Made by a program: the position numbers and the translations under genes. DNA of 64,000 bases, from the NCBI RefSeq assembly GCF_002161065.1, contig NZ_NFLV01000005.1, positions 62,001 through 126,000 on the forward strand, read 5' to 3'. The notes under the pieces were generated by a model. The model was given only the letters and a program-made list of their open reading frames with translations. It had not been told where the DNA came from and searched no databases. Shown here one piece after another: positions 27,253-39,481 of this stretch. The stretch comes from Eubacterium sp. An11 (GTDB lineage Bacteria; Bacillota; Clostridia; Lachnospirales; Lachnospiraceae). Every line of letters starts with the position of its first letter. Within the stretch, counting starts at the first letter, position 1.

Positions 27253-29868
27253 TTATTCCGCCCCGTCGGCTTCTCCCTGGGCGCTGTCTCCGCCGCCGGA
27301 ACCGCCGTTATTACTGCTGCCGGAATCATTTCCGGAACCGCTGTCACTGCCGGAACCGCTGCTTCCCTGAGAACTTCCGCCGGAGCTGCTTCCGCTTCCT
27401 CCACTGCCGGAACTGCCGCTGCCGGAATTATTTCCGCTTCCCGAGGAGCTGCCACCCGAACTGCTTCCGCTGTTTCCGCTGTCACTGCCGGAACCGCTGC
27501 CGCCTCCGGAATTGCTGCTTCCCTGAGAACTTCCGCCGGAGCTGCTTCCGCTTCCTCCGCTTCCGGAACTGCCGCTGCCGGAATTATTTCCGCTTCCCGA
27601 AGAGCTGCCTCCTGAACTGTTTCCACTGTTACTGCTGCCGGAATTACTGCTGTTTCCCGGATTACCGCCGGAATCATTTCCGCTGTTCTGATTACCTTCA
27701 TCGGCCGGGTTATTATTCCTGTCATCCCCTGGCTGCACTTCATCCAGATTCTGATTGCCCTCGTCCATTTTGATATCCTGCTCGGATTCCTCTTCCGTGG
27801 TGGCCCGGGTAGTCCGGGTGGCACCCGTGTCATCATCATCACTGAGAGTAGAATCAAAAGTCTTCTCCGGCAGATTCTGGTGTACCTTGTCCATAAAGTT
27901 CTTCCAGATATCCTCCGGATAGGAGCTTCCTGTCAATCCCTCCACAGGTTCGTAGACATCCATTCCTACCCATACGGCTGTTGTATAATATGGGGAATAT
28001 CCGCAGAGCCATCCGTCCACATAGTTGGAGGTGGTTCCCGTCTTGCAGGCCACTGCGGTATCCACATCAAGGGCACAGCCGGAAGCTGTGGCAGAGCTGT
28101 CTGTCACGCAGCTTTCCAGAATGTCCGTCATGCTGCGGGCCGCATTGCTGGAGTAGATTTCTTTGCTGTCTTCCTCATTTGGCACAATGACATTGCCGTC
28201 CGCATCGGTAACCCGCACAATGCAGGTCGGCGTCCGGTATTTTCCATCGTTGGCAAGGGTCGCATAGCCCGCCGCCATCTCCACGGCGGTGGTTCCCCGG
28301 GTAAATCCGCCCAGACAGGTGGTATCATATTTGTAATCTTCCGGTTCCAGTCCCGCAAAGTTCATATTTTCCAGATATTTCAGGCAGTTTTCCGGTCCCA
28401 GTTCCTCATAGAGCCGGTATGTGGCCACGTTACTGGACTTCTGCACTGCCTTTCGAAGGGAAATCGGTCCCAGATAGGAATATCCGGAGTTGGACACGGC
28501 GTCCTCGCCTGTCATCCTGCTGTCATCCAGGGTACTGTAAGCAGTGTAGCCCTGCTCCAGAGCCGGTGCGTATACCAGAAGCGGTTTGATGGCGCTTCCC
28601 GGCTGACGATAGCTCTGGTAAGCACGATTTAATCCGTATCCTTCCTGATCTTCTTCCCGGCCTCCCACAATGGCTGACACCCGTCCGGTGCTGTTGTCTA
28701 TGCAGACCGCCGCTCCCTGCACTTCATAAATTCCGTCATCTGTTTTATCCGTGAACATGGCCAGCTGAGAAGACACGGATTCCTGCAGCTGACTCTGCAT
28801 ATCCATGTCAATGGACGTGTAAATGCGATATCCGGCCGTATACAGGCTCTGTCTGCACGCATTGTACAGTTCATCGTATTCTTCGTCGTATGCCTCTTCC
28901 TCATCGTCATCATCAAAGGTATACTGGAATTCAAATCCCTGTTCCTTCATGAGACTCTCCACGGCGCATTTGATAATGTAAGTCTCCGCATAGTCATTGG
29001 ACTGTGTCTCCTTTTTCGGGAGAACGGTGATCTTTTCCGCCATGGATTTCTCATACTGGGACTCACTGATATATCCTTCCTCGTACATGCTGCCCAGGAT
29101 ACGGTCCCTTCTTTCCATGGTGGCGTCCGGATCATCATACGGATCATACCGGCTCGGACTGTTCGGAATAGCGCAGAGGAAAGCGATCTGGGATATGGTG
29201 AGATCCTTTGCCTGCTTGCCAAAGTAAGCCTCCGACGCCGCTTCAATACCGTAATAACCGTTGGCAAAATATACATTATTGATATAGAATTCCAGGATCT
29301 GCTCCTTGGTATATTTCTGCTCCAGCGCAACGGCAATGAACATTTCCTGAATCTTCCGGCTGTAAGTCGTCTCATAACTCAGGAAAACGCCTCTTGCCAG
29401 CTGCTGCGTGATGGTACTTCCTCCCTGCGTGATCTCTCCACGGTTCCGGATCAGGGCCACCACTGCCCGGGCGATACCTTCCATATCGATTCCACGGTGT
29501 GAAGTAAAGTTCTTATCTTCTATGGAAATGAACGCCAGCTTTGCCGCATCCGGAATATCATCGTATTCCAGATAATTGACATCTTTCTCCCCTTTGAGTT
29601 TTTTAATTTCATTTCCATCCACGTCATAGACAAAGGAAGTCTGTTCTGCTTTAAATGTATTCTCATCACTTTCTGCCACGACTTCCACGGCATTCCTGTA
29701 CATGGATACGACAGGGATTCCCACCCGCACGACGGCAAGCACCGCCAGCGCGGCAAAAGCCACAAGCAGACAAATGGCGAGAATCTTTAAAACTCTCCAT
29801 GTCATACTGTTCTTCTTCCTTTTCCTGCTTCGGGGCTGCATGCCACCCCCCTGTTGATTCCTGCTCAT
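27253..29868 (-). CDS. Class A penicillin-binding protein (PBP1A type)
   Basis: 871 aa from the ATG at 29868 with GGAGGTAGAT upstream. A basic cytoplasmic start and one membrane helix (about 25-47) precede a GT51 glycosyltransferase domain (IEDKNFTSHRGID with catalytic Glu near 116, GGSTITQQLARG). The transpeptidase domain has Ser425 in SAIKP, SSN in KSSNVATY and KTG near 609. It polymerises and cross-links peptidoglycan. The last 170 residues are Gly/Ser/Asn-rich low complexity with a duplicated block. Confidence 0.95.
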   Translation of the reverse strand: MSRNQQGGGMQPRSRKRKKNSMTWRVLKILAICLLVAFAALAVLAVVRVGIPVVSMYRNAVEVVAESDENTFKAEQTSFVYDVDGNEIKKLKGEKDVNYLEYDDIPDAAKLAFISIEDKNFTSHRGIDMEGIARAVVALIRNRGEITQGGSTITQQLARGVFLSYETTYSRKIQEMFIAVALEQKYTKEQILEFYINNVYFANGYYGIEAASEAYFGKQAKDLTISQIAFLCAIPNSPSRYDPYDDPDATMERRDRILGSMYEEGYISESQYEKSMAEKITVLPKKETQSNDYAETYIIKCAVESLMKEQGFEFQYTFDDDDEEEAYDEEYDELYNACRQSLYTAGYRIYTSIDMDMQSQLQESVSSQLAMFTDKTDDGIYEVQGAAVCIDNSTGRVSAIVGGREEDQEGYGLNRAYQSYRQPGSAIKPLLVYAPALEQGYTAYSTLDDSRMTGEDAVSNSGYSYLGPISLRKAVQKSSNVATYRLYEELGPENCLKYLENMNFAGLEPEDYKYDTTCLGGFTRGTTAVEMAAGYATLANDGKYRTPTCIVRVTDADGNVIVPNEEDSKEIYSSNAARSMTDILESCVTDSSATASGCALDVDTAVACKTGTTSNYVDGWLCGYSPYYTTAVWVGMDVYEPVEGLTGSSYPEDIWKNFMDKVHQNLPEKTFDSTLSDDDDTGATRTTRATTEEESEQDIKMDEGNQNLDEVQPGDDRNNNPADEGNQNSGNDSGGNPGNSSNSGSSNSGNSSGGSSSGSGNNSGSGSSGSGGSGSSSGGSSQGSSNSGGGSGSGSDSGNSGSSSGGSSSGSGNNSGSGSSGSGGSGSSSGGSSQGSSGSGSDSGSGNDSGSSNNGGSGGGDSAQGEADGAE
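27290..27700 (-). repeat. Duplicated Gly/Ser-rich block in the PBP tail
   Basis: Two long in-frame copies (roughly 27340-27450 and 27500-27610) encode the same SGSGNNSGSGSSGSGGSGSS-type string. GGCAGC-type repeats make this stretch prone to length variation and assembly error. Confidence 0.8.
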
Positions 29869-29938
29869 ATCTACCTCCATGATGCTTCTTGTACTTTATC
29901 TTTTCCAGTATCTGCCTGAAGCAGACATTTTATACATT

Positions 29939-32497
29939 TTACTGTTCCAGATAACTGTAGAACACATTTCCCGCTTTCTGGAAATTCTCCGTGATCTGTG
30001 TCCGGTCTCCCACGGTGGAAATACCAGTTACCGGATCAAGATACCGGATCTTCGTGGAGTTATAGCTCATAACCACCACATATCTTCCGCCTGTATACTG
30101 TGCAAGCACCGGACTTCCCTTACTGATGTAGTACAGCACTTCGTCCAGAGAACAGCCAATGAGATTCAGGGCCTCCTGTCCGCTGTATTCCGACAGCAGT
30201 TTCATCACCGAACCGGAATCTGTATCAATGCTGTTTGCCGCCACGCTTTTTCCGTTGACGCGGGCGATCATGGAAAGACATCCTGCCAGCGATTTTCCAT
30301 CGCCGGACACTTTAGTCACCTCGTCCATGCCCGCCACCATGGCGTAATCCACAAAGGCACATTCCCATACTACATTTTCTGAGCTGTCAATGACACTTCC
30401 TCTGGCCTCCGACGCGGCTTTGACCGCTTCCGGCAGATTCGTATACGATGCCAGGGTCTGTCCGTCCGCGTAGACAAAATACTGCTCTGCCGCATCTCCG
30501 CTCCGGGTGAGGGTCAGAGAGGCGTCATCCTCGCTGGACAGAATCTTTGCCGGGATCAGATCCGGTTCCACCTGTATATAAATATACTCTGGAAATTTGA
30601 AGTAAAGTTGTTCTCCAAAGGTTCCCGAATATTTACTTACCAGAGAGACTCCGTCCTCCTTCTCCGCTTCTTTATAGCGGATATAATCTTTATTGCCGGT
30701 GGAGCGGATCTTTCCATTATTTTTCTTTCCAAGAGTCATCTCCAGGACACTTCCGTTGATGCTGGTCTCCATGATATAACGATTTTTCTGCGTGTAATTT
30801 CTCACTTCATTTCCATCGATATTCATGATCCGTATCTCGTTCATAGGAAATGTGACGGCGCCGCTTTCCTCTCTGGATACATCCGAGGCGGCTGCAATAC
30901 CGTAAATGAAATCGTTGGATAAAAATCCCACGGAACGGATTCTTTCATTCCCCTCGCAGGTAAAGGTCTGGGTCTGGCCGCTCTCCAGATCGATCATCTC
31001 GATTTCCGTGTTATCCCAGATATCTTTATTCTTCTCGATGGCAATGATACTCTTATCCGCTGAAGCCGTCAGACTCTCGTTGATCATGCCGGACACCAGA
31101 ATATTGTCGCTTTTCTCATCGAGATCTACCTCGTGCAGGTCGCCGTCCAGCACACAGTAAAATACATTGTCAGAGTTCAGATAGGCAAGCTTTTCGATAT
31201 CTTCCTGCATACTGCCGTAAGGAACGGAAGACGCCAGAAACGCCAGTTCCTCATTGCAGCTGGTTGCCGCGTCAAAACGCATGATCTGTATGCCGTTGTC
31301 CCCCTCATGGCGGCCCCGGCTGATATATCCGTACACCAGATACAAAATGTTTCCATCGTCATCAAAGTCCAGGATCTTGAGACCGTGTTCTTCCTGGTCA
31401 TTGTGGAGATCCGCCAGATTTTCCGAGGCGAAACTGTAGACCTTCGTCACATCAGACTCGTCATAATTATAGTACCAGAGCTGTCCCATCACGCTGAAGG
31501 CCAGCTTATGTCCCTCATCAGAGGAGCGGTACTCCACATTATCCTCGTTCTGGATTCCAAGGCTCAGATAGCTGTTAGAGGCGTCGATGATCTCTTCATT
31601 GTAATAAGCGTCCATGGTCCTCTGATAATCCAGCAGATACATCCGCTCCGCGGTATAGCGCATGCGGTAGGTTTCGCTGACATTATAGTACTGGATCACC
31701 CCGTCGCTGATCTCACTGGACAGCACGGAGTCCAGCTCCAGGACTGCATAAGTATCATTGAGTTCCCGAACCTTTATGCGGGGATCCGACACCTGTTTTA
31801 CCTCCATACTTCCAAAGGAAACTGCATCGGTGCTGGAATTTATATTTACGTATTCCAGAGATGAGCTGGAAGCATTGGCCGACGGTTCCAGATAGGTGAT
31901 ATTGTCTTCCATTTTAGTTTTATCAAATAAATTATTGTGGAAATTCAGAGCATATGTAAAATACTCATCAAGATTATACCCGGCTCCATTCTGAACCTTT
32001 GTATAAAAATATACTCTTGTACTGTTGTCCAGACGGACTGCCAGCTGTAGATAGTAATTTTTCCCCGGGGTCAGATCATTCTCAAAAGTCAAAGTGCCTG
32101 TCCGTACATTTTCTTCTTCATTATCCGTAAGCTGGTTCACAGTTCCCTGTTCCAGAGGATCATCCGGGGTCTTCTCAAATAAAATGTATTGAATTGCGGT
32201 AATGTCGTAATCATAATTGTGCAGTTTCAGTTCCAGGGTTTTTGAGTAGTCCACCACTGTAATCTGATTGCGGACCAGCGACAGATCAATATCGCTCCGG
32301 TATGCGGACATGATATTATAGTTTGAGACGCTGTTGCCGATCTCCATCACCGGATAGGTGGAATTCTGCAGTTCTGTTACCGGGTTTCCCTTCTCTGCCG
32401 AAATTCTGTAATTAAAAAACAGCAGGGCGCCGATAAAGACCAGAACGCCGATCAGGGAATGAATAATCACCATTCTCATTGTTTCTTTCATTTTCAC
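29939..32497 (-). CDS. Large membrane-anchored surface protein with degenerate C39-like C-terminus
   Basis: 852 aa. One N-terminal membrane helix (about 10-32) and a large extracellular region with beta-propeller-like repeats (SADKSIIAIEKNKDIWDNTEIEMIDL). Residues 700-850 resemble papain-like C39 peptidase domains: a LAGCLSMIARVNGKSVA helix and VLYYISKGSPVLAQYTGGRYVVVMSY strand. The usual catalytic His before VVVM is Tyr, so activity is doubtful. It may bind or present a wall component. The gene overlaps the methyltransferase gene by 4 bases (ATGA) and precedes the PBP by 70 bases. Confidence 0.75.
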   Translation of the reverse strand: MKMKETMRMVIIHSLIGVLVFIGALLFFNYRISAEKGNPVTELQNSTYPVMEIGNSVSNYNIMSAYRSDIDLSLVRNQITVVDYSKTLELKLHNYDYDITAIQYILFEKTPDDPLEQGTVNQLTDNEEENVRTGTLTFENDLTPGKNYYLQLAVRLDNSTRVYFYTKVQNGAGYNLDEYFTYALNFHNNLFDKTKMEDNITYLEPSANASSSSLEYVNINSSTDAVSFGSMEVKQVSDPRIKVRELNDTYAVLELDSVLSSEISDGVIQYYNVSETYRMRYTAERMYLLDYQRTMDAYYNEEIIDASNSYLSLGIQNEDNVEYRSSDEGHKLAFSVMGQLWYYNYDESDVTKVYSFASENLADLHNDQEEHGLKILDFDDDGNILYLVYGYISRGRHEGDNGIQIMRFDAATSCNEELAFLASSVPYGSMQEDIEKLAYLNSDNVFYCVLDGDLHEVDLDEKSDNILVSGMINESLTASADKSIIAIEKNKDIWDNTEIEMIDLESGQTQTFTCEGNERIRSVGFLSNDFIYGIAAASDVSREESGAVTFPMNEIRIMNIDGNEVRNYTQKNRYIMETSINGSVLEMTLGKKNNGKIRSTGNKDYIRYKEAEKEDGVSLVSKYSGTFGEQLYFKFPEYIYIQVEPDLIPAKILSSEDDASLTLTRSGDAAEQYFVYADGQTLASYTNLPEAVKAASEARGSVIDSSENVVWECAFVDYAMVAGMDEVTKVSGDGKSLAGCLSMIARVNGKSVAANSIDTDSGSVMKLLSEYSGQEALNLIGCSLDEVLYYISKGSPVLAQYTGGRYVVVMSYNSTKIRYLDPVTGISTVGDRTQITENFQKAGNVFYSYLEQ

Positions 32498-33720
32498 CGA
32501 CCTCTTTCTTCTTCCAGAAGTGTTTTCAACGTAGGTTTAAATCCAAACGATTCACAAAATTCCAGAGTCTTTTCCCACTTCTCCGCCGAAGCACGTTTTC
32601 CCTTCACCGCACGGATGAGGAGATTCTTCGGCGTGTGTTCCATTTCTATAAATTCAAGAATCTGTGTCTCATAGCCCATCCCTTCCAGGAGTCCTCCCCG
32701 GATGGCATCGGTGGCCATGGCAGCAAATCTCTCCTTTAAAATCCCGTAATCAGTCACAGGCCGGAGGCTGTCCCCGGACAGCTGCTGATTCAGCTCATGC
32801 TGACAGCATGGAACGGACAAAATCACGTCAGCGCCCCAGTGCACCGCCTTATAGAGGGCGTAATCCGTGGCCGTATCACAGGCGTGGAGGGTGATGACCA
32901 TATCCACATGGCTGACTCCTTCAAATTCTTCAATGGAGCCCTCATAAAACTTCAATTTCTCATATCCGTATTTTTCCGCCAGACGGCTGCATTTTCTGAT
33001 GACATCCTTTTTCAGATCAAGTCCGATAATGCGCACATCACAGCCTTTGAGTTCTCTCAGATAATAGTAGACCGCAAAGGTCAGGTAGGATTTACCACAG
33101 CCAAAATCCAAAATAGTGATTTCTCTGTCTCTCTTAAGATGAGGCAGAACATCTTCAATAAATTCAAGGAAGCGATTGATCTGCCGGAACTTATCATAAC
33201 GGGTCCTGACAATCTTTCCTTCCGACGTCATGACGCCGAGATCCTGAAGAAACGGAACCGGCTTTCCCTCCTCCAGAATGTAATGCTTCGGACGGTTGTG
33301 AAGCAGCCGGATCAAATCCGGCGCGGAACGCTCTCCCGCGAAAGCCGCCGGAGTGATCCGGTCAGACCTTTTGCCGCCGGGAACAATTTTTGCCGCCGGT
33401 TTCTTCGCAGCGGTCCGAATGGAGGCCCTGCCTTTTTTGTTGATAAGCGCAGTCACTTCCTCGTCGACGGTCTGTATCTGCACCTGCTTATACAAAGGCA
33501 GGATCTCTCTCAGTTTCTCCAGCGTTCCGTTCTTTTCCAGATTCTCATGGAAAACCTGCGTTTTAGTATGGCTTTCCACCTGAAAAGCCAGGCGGTTCCG
33601 GAGAAGCACCGGGCGGATATTGTATTTTTTTATCTCCTCTGCCCTGCGGGGATTACTCACAGTGATCTTGAGGAGCTTCTCATTTAAACATTCTTCCAGT
33701 TTCTTTATCAAATGATCCAT
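32494..33720 (-). CDS. SAM-dependent methyltransferase
   Basis: 408 aa from the ATG at 33720 (AGAAGGACT upstream). A unique N-terminal region (1-150) precedes a Rossmann methyltransferase domain with motif I ILDFGCGKSYLTFAVY and an ITLHACDTATD motif, then SVPCCQHELN. The HACD/CCQHE pattern resembles the Methyltransf_32 (RRNAD1/METTL25) group, thought to act on RNA. The target is unknown. Translationally coupled to the following surface-protein gene. Confidence 0.8.
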   Translation of the reverse strand: MDHLIKKLEECLNEKLLKITVSNPRRAEEIKKYNIRPVLLRNRLAFQVESHTKTQVFHENLEKNGTLEKLREILPLYKQVQIQTVDEEVTALINKKGRASIRTAAKKPAAKIVPGGKRSDRITPAAFAGERSAPDLIRLLHNRPKHYILEEGKPVPFLQDLGVMTSEGKIVRTRYDKFRQINRFLEFIEDVLPHLKRDREITILDFGCGKSYLTFAVYYYLRELKGCDVRIIGLDLKKDVIRKCSRLAEKYGYEKLKFYEGSIEEFEGVSHVDMVITLHACDTATDYALYKAVHWGADVILSVPCCQHELNQQLSGDSLRPVTDYGILKERFAAMATDAIRGGLLEGMGYETQILEFIEMEHTPKNLLIRAVKGKRASAEKWEKTLEFCESFGFKPTLKTLLEEERGR

Positions 33721-33838
33721 CAGGGTAGTCCTTCTTCTAAAATAAAAATTTCTGTGACCGATTTTAGCATGTTTCCACACTCCACGCAACACAGGCGCAT
33801 CAAACCGGCCACAACTGTCGTCAAATCTTTATATTTTT

Positions 33839-34534
33839 TTAAGAAAGCGGAAATATCTTTTTTCTCCGGCGATAGCGCTGCCGGCGGTATGCCATATTCC
33901 AGCAGACAATGACCAGTATCAGATGCCGGAACGGCGTCTGAACGCCTCTCTCTTCCGGCGGCAGATAATAGCTGTTCTTCCCGCGGGTGCCGTCCACCTT
34001 ATTTTCCGTCTGCTCTGACTCATAATATTTCAGTTTCTCATAAATCGCGTCGACGATCTTTAACACCGCATTTTTGTCGGGATACTCCGCATACATGGAG
34101 CTGCCCTCAAATTCAAATCTGTCCAGAAGCGCGTCTGCCACGGCCCAGACTTCCCTGGCCGCCGCCGGCAGCATCCGGATCATGTACTCAAAATCATTCC
34201 AGTTGATTTGTTCTTCCTGCTGCAGCTCTTCCGGCGGAAGCATCTGCGGCTGTGCAGCTCCTTCAGAAACAGTGCGGCCATCCGGAGGCACGGCTCTGCC
34301 GGCAAAAGCACCGGTATCCGGCTGTGCCATCTCCCCGGTGAGAACGCCGGCGTCCGGCTGTGCCATTTCCCTGGCAGGAGCGCCAATGTCCGGCTGCGGC
34401 TCTGCGGCGCCGTCCATGGTATCACCTTCCATCCGTTTTCTTTCTGTCATCTCTGATTCCTTTTCCTGGCATGCCATCATTTCCCTGAATCCCGGCAGCC
34501 AGTCAAAATCATATCTGTCATCCAATCGACTCAC
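33839..34534 (-). CDS. Hypothetical protein with Ala/Pro/Gln repeats
   Basis: 231 aa starting with GTG at 34534 (AGGAATT upstream). Residues 48-95 hold imperfect repeats of the form EMAQPDAGVLTG/EMAQPDTGAFAG, probably a flexible linker. Residues 108-170 are a helical part with NDFEYMIRMLPAAAREVWAVAD. The C-terminus is hydrophobic then very basic (NMAYRRQRYRRRKK), hinting at membrane or nucleic-acid contact. I recognise no family. Confidence 0.55.
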   Translation of the reverse strand: MSRLDDRYDFDWLPGFREMMACQEKESEMTERKRMEGDTMDGAAEPQPDIGAPAREMAQPDAGVLTGEMAQPDTGAFAGRAVPPDGRTVSEGAAQPQMLPPEELQQEEQINWNDFEYMIRMLPAAAREVWAVADALLDRFEFEGSSMYAEYPDKNAVLKIVDAIYEKLKYYESEQTENKVDGTRGKNSYYLPPEERGVQTPFRHLILVIVCWNMAYRRQRYRRRKKIFPLS

Positions 34535-34636
34535 AGCAATTCCTGCTTTCCCATGACTTCTCTTTACTTTATGCCGGGTGCGAAGTATGTGTGTTTGTCC
34601 CGTTTCAGTTTTCTTTTGAGACGGGAACAGAAAATC

Positions 34637-35293
34637 TTACGCTTCCTTTTCGATGTATGGAATCACATCGCAGAGTGACTCTTCCACAGAGACGCACTGT
34701 CCGGCCAGTTCCTCCGGCAGCGGCAGCATATCCGGCACATTGATCACCCGGATGCCGGCCGCCAGAGCGGCGCGGACACCATTCTCAGCGTCTTCCAGCA
34801 CCAGTGCGTCGGACGGTTCTATGTTCAGTTTATCACAGATGGCAAGGAATACATCCGGAAATGGCTTGCCTCTTTTTACCCATTCCGTGGTCATCAGCAG
34901 ATCAAATCTGCCGGTCAGCCCGGCGGCCGCGATATTCTGCTTGATAGATTCAAAGGAACTGCCGCTGGCTACTGCCTTTTTGATCCCTTTTTGATCCAGC
35001 ACGTCCAGCAGTCCCACAAGACCTTTTTTGACCGGCATGCCTTCCGTGCTGAGGATCTGCGCTTTGCGCTCTCCCACCTGTCTGTATAATTCCGGAGCGT
35101 CGAGCTCTTCATCATGAAAGAACTCATGATATTTTGCCAGGATCGCCTGCGCGTTGAGTCCCAGCAGCTGCAGATACTGTGCTTCGGTCGGCTCGTAACC
35201 CCACTGCGCTGCCTTCTCCATGAAGGCACGGCAAGTTGCTCTCTCCGTGTCAAACATCAGACCGTCCATATCAAAAATTACCAGTTTAATCAT
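34637..35293 (-). CDS. HAD-superfamily phosphatase, beta-phosphoglucomutase-like
   Basis: 218 aa. HAD motif I DMDGLMFDTE, motif II in AVASGSSFE, Lys in KRGKPFPDVF and motif IV EDAENGV are complete. The cap between motifs I and II places it with subclass I phosphatases/phosphoglucomutases. Substrate unknown. Confidence 0.9.
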   Translation of the reverse strand: MIKLVIFDMDGLMFDTERATCRAFMEKAAQWGYEPTEAQYLQLLGLNAQAILAKYHEFFHDEELDAPELYRQVGERKAQILSTEGMPVKKGLVGLLDVLDQKGIKKAVASGSSFESIKQNIAAAGLTGRFDLLMTTEWVKRGKPFPDVFLAICDKLNIEPSDALVLEDAENGVRAALAAGIRVINVPDMLPLPEELAGQCVSVEESLCDVIPYIEKEA

Positions 35294-35356
35294 TATTTTT
35301 CCTCTGTCTTTTCTATTTTTATTTATGTCCTTTTTTCTGTTCCCTTATGTTGAAGA

Positions 35357-35390
35357 AAGCGCACCGTTCCTTCCGGAACGATACGCTCCC
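35357..35390 (-). terminator. Terminator after the DivIVA-like gene
   Basis: On the minus strand GCGTATCGTTCC pairs with GGAACGGTGCGC across GGAA, followed by TTTCTTC. Wobble pairs are present. Confidence 0.6.
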
Positions 35391-35414
35391 TGCCTTTTTG
35401 CCGTAACTGTTTCG

Positions 35415-36317
35415 TTATGCCTGTACCTTTTCCAGAAGACCGCTGACATCTTCTGCCATCTCTTTCAAGGAAGAAAGCATCTTCTGTTTCTGAGCCAGGA
35501 GCTCATCGTATTTCTTCTGCTCTTCTGCGCGCCGGCTCTGTATGCCTGCCAGAATCTCGTTGGCCTGCACCTGAGCTTCCTCCACGATCTTTGCCGCTTT
35601 TGCTTCTGCCTCTTTCAGACTCTCCGCGGCTTTCTCCTCGGCTTCTTTTATGCTTTTCGCTGCTTTTTCTTCTGCTTCTTTTATGATGGAATCCTGCTTG
35701 CTCTGAATATCGGAAAGCTGTCTGCAGAGCAGATCGGCATTTCTTATGTACTGCTCATAAGCTTCATCGCGGTTCTTCGGCGCGTTCTGTGCCTCTGTAC
35801 TCTCCTCAGCCTGCGGTTGTCTGGTCTCTTCCGGCGCTGACTGTCCGGCTGATGGTGCTGTCTCTGCCTTTGCGGCCGCTTCGGCCATGGCTTTGGTTCT
35901 TGCTACAGCGGCACGTCCCTCGGCTGCGGCTGCTTTCTTTTCCGCTGTGGCGGCACGCTCTTCCGCTTCTTCCGCCTGTTTCTCCGCCGCCTCCGCCTGG
36001 GCCTGCGCTTCCTGCAGTCTCTTCCGCAGAGTCTCTATCTGTTTCTTTAATTCGCCAACCTCTGTTTCCTCATCCATCTCCGGCTGCGCTTCTGCGGACG
36101 GTTCCTCATCTTTTTTTAATCTGACGGAATCATCAGAAATGATGATCGTCTGTCCTTTTTTCAGCGCTTCAATTTCCTTATCCTTTTCCTTTACGATGGC
36201 CTCAATCTCATCACAGATCTTATCCAGCTGGACATCCACCTCATCTTTGTCATAGCCAAACATGGATGTTTTAAAAACCAGTTCTTCCACGTATGTCAGT
36301 AATTCCTGTGCTTTCAT
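35415..36317 (-). CDS. DivIVA-like coiled-coil protein
   Basis: 300 aa from the ATG at 36317, which follows GGGGGAG. Residues 1-50 resemble the DivIVA lipid-binding start (YVEELVFKTSMFGYDKDEVDVQLDKICDEI). The rest is Glu/Ala/Lys-rich coiled coil, with AEEKAAESLKEAEAKAAK repeats near 200-260. Such proteins mark curved membrane or organise polar growth and division. Its own promoter is visible upstream. Confidence 0.8.
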   Translation of the reverse strand: MKAQELLTYVEELVFKTSMFGYDKDEVDVQLDKICDEIEAIVKEKDKEIEALKKGQTIIISDDSVRLKKDEEPSAEAQPEMDEETEVGELKKQIETLRKRLQEAQAQAEAAEKQAEEAEERAATAEKKAAAAEGRAAVARTKAMAEAAAKAETAPSAGQSAPEETRQPQAEESTEAQNAPKNRDEAYEQYIRNADLLCRQLSDIQSKQDSIIKEAEEKAAKSIKEAEEKAAESLKEAEAKAAKIVEEAQVQANEILAGIQSRRAEEQKKYDELLAQKQKMLSSLKEMAEDVSGLLEKVQA

Positions 36318-36452
36318 TCTGGCTCCCCCTTTTTTTACATTTACAGCGGCTGTTTGTTTCATGCATGATTATCCCTCCGCACAGCGTGCGGATGCTCTGC
36401 CGCCGTCTTCTGCCCCGGGAGCGGATGCTCCTATGGCAGGCGTATATATTTA

Positions 36453-36480
36453 ATTATAAGGATTCTGACGACTTTGTCCA
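36453..36480 (-). promoter_or_regulatory. Promoter of the DivIVA-like gene
   Basis: On the minus strand TGGACA, a 16-base spacer and TATAAT, about 135 bases before the start codon. Confidence 0.7.
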
Positions 36481-36552
36481 GAAATATTATGGAAATTCAG
36501 GTGAGTTTCCGGCAGCCTTACCAAAGCAGCCGGAATTCTCCTGTATTGTACA

Positions 36553-36598
36553 TAAAAAGAGAAAACGGCTCAACCCGGAAGGTTTCTGCCGTTTTCCC
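36553..36598 (-). terminator. Terminator of the ATP synthase operon
   Basis: On the minus strand GAAAACGGC and GCCGTTTTC pair with an inner ACC/GGT, followed by TCTTTTT. It lies 3 bases after atpC. Confidence 0.85.
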
Positions 36599-36600
36599 CA

Positions 36601-37011
36601 TTACTCATTCATTTCCACGGTGTCCAGCCGCACCAGAGCTCTCGCAAGGGCTGCCTCCGCCAGTGCGGTCTCCCGCTCATCCGTTTCTTGTTCCAGAATC
36701 TGCTGTGCCCGCTGGCGGGCTCTCCGGGCCCGGGCCACATCGATATTCTGCGGCCATTCCACCGCTTCCGCCAGGATGGTCACCTTCTCCGGGGTGATCT
36801 CCACGAAACCCGAGAGCAGCGCGGCCGTCTTCTGTCCGTTTTCCTCGGTGATGGTGAGACGACCTGGCGCGATGATCTGGGTCATGGGAATATGTTCCGC
36901 ATAGACTCCCACCTCGCCGTCCACCGTATTATACTCGACCATCGTGACATTATTGGTATAGAAAATCCGGTCCGGTGAGATAATTTCCAGTCTGAAGCTT
37001 TTCTCTGCCAT
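36601..37011 (-). CDS. atpC: ATP synthase epsilon subunit
   Basis: 136 aa. FRLEIISPDRIFY start and GEVGVYAEHIPM loop are typical, followed by the two C-terminal helices (ARARRARQRAQQIL). It is part of the F1 central stalk and can inhibit ATP hydrolysis. Last gene of the operon. Confidence 0.95.
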   Translation of the reverse strand: MAEKSFRLEIISPDRIFYTNNVTMVEYNTVDGEVGVYAEHIPMTQIIAPGRLTITEENGQKTAALLSGFVEITPEKVTILAEAVEWPQNIDVARARRARQRAQQILEQETDERETALAEAALARALVRLDTVEMNE

Positions 37012-37019
37012 TTCATCAC

Positions 37020-39369
<2,350 letters not shown>

Positions 39370-39481
39370 CTTATATCACCACCTTATTTCTGCCGCATCC
39401 TGCTATACCGTATAGATTTATCTCCACGGCATTTCCGTATTCATGCGGCAGTCTGACAGCGCATGCGCTCAGCGCTGTTTA

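Noticed and set aside
27253-27700. A CRISPR-like or satellite array
   Set aside because: The repeats are in-frame Gly/Ser codons of the PBP tail with no unique spacers.
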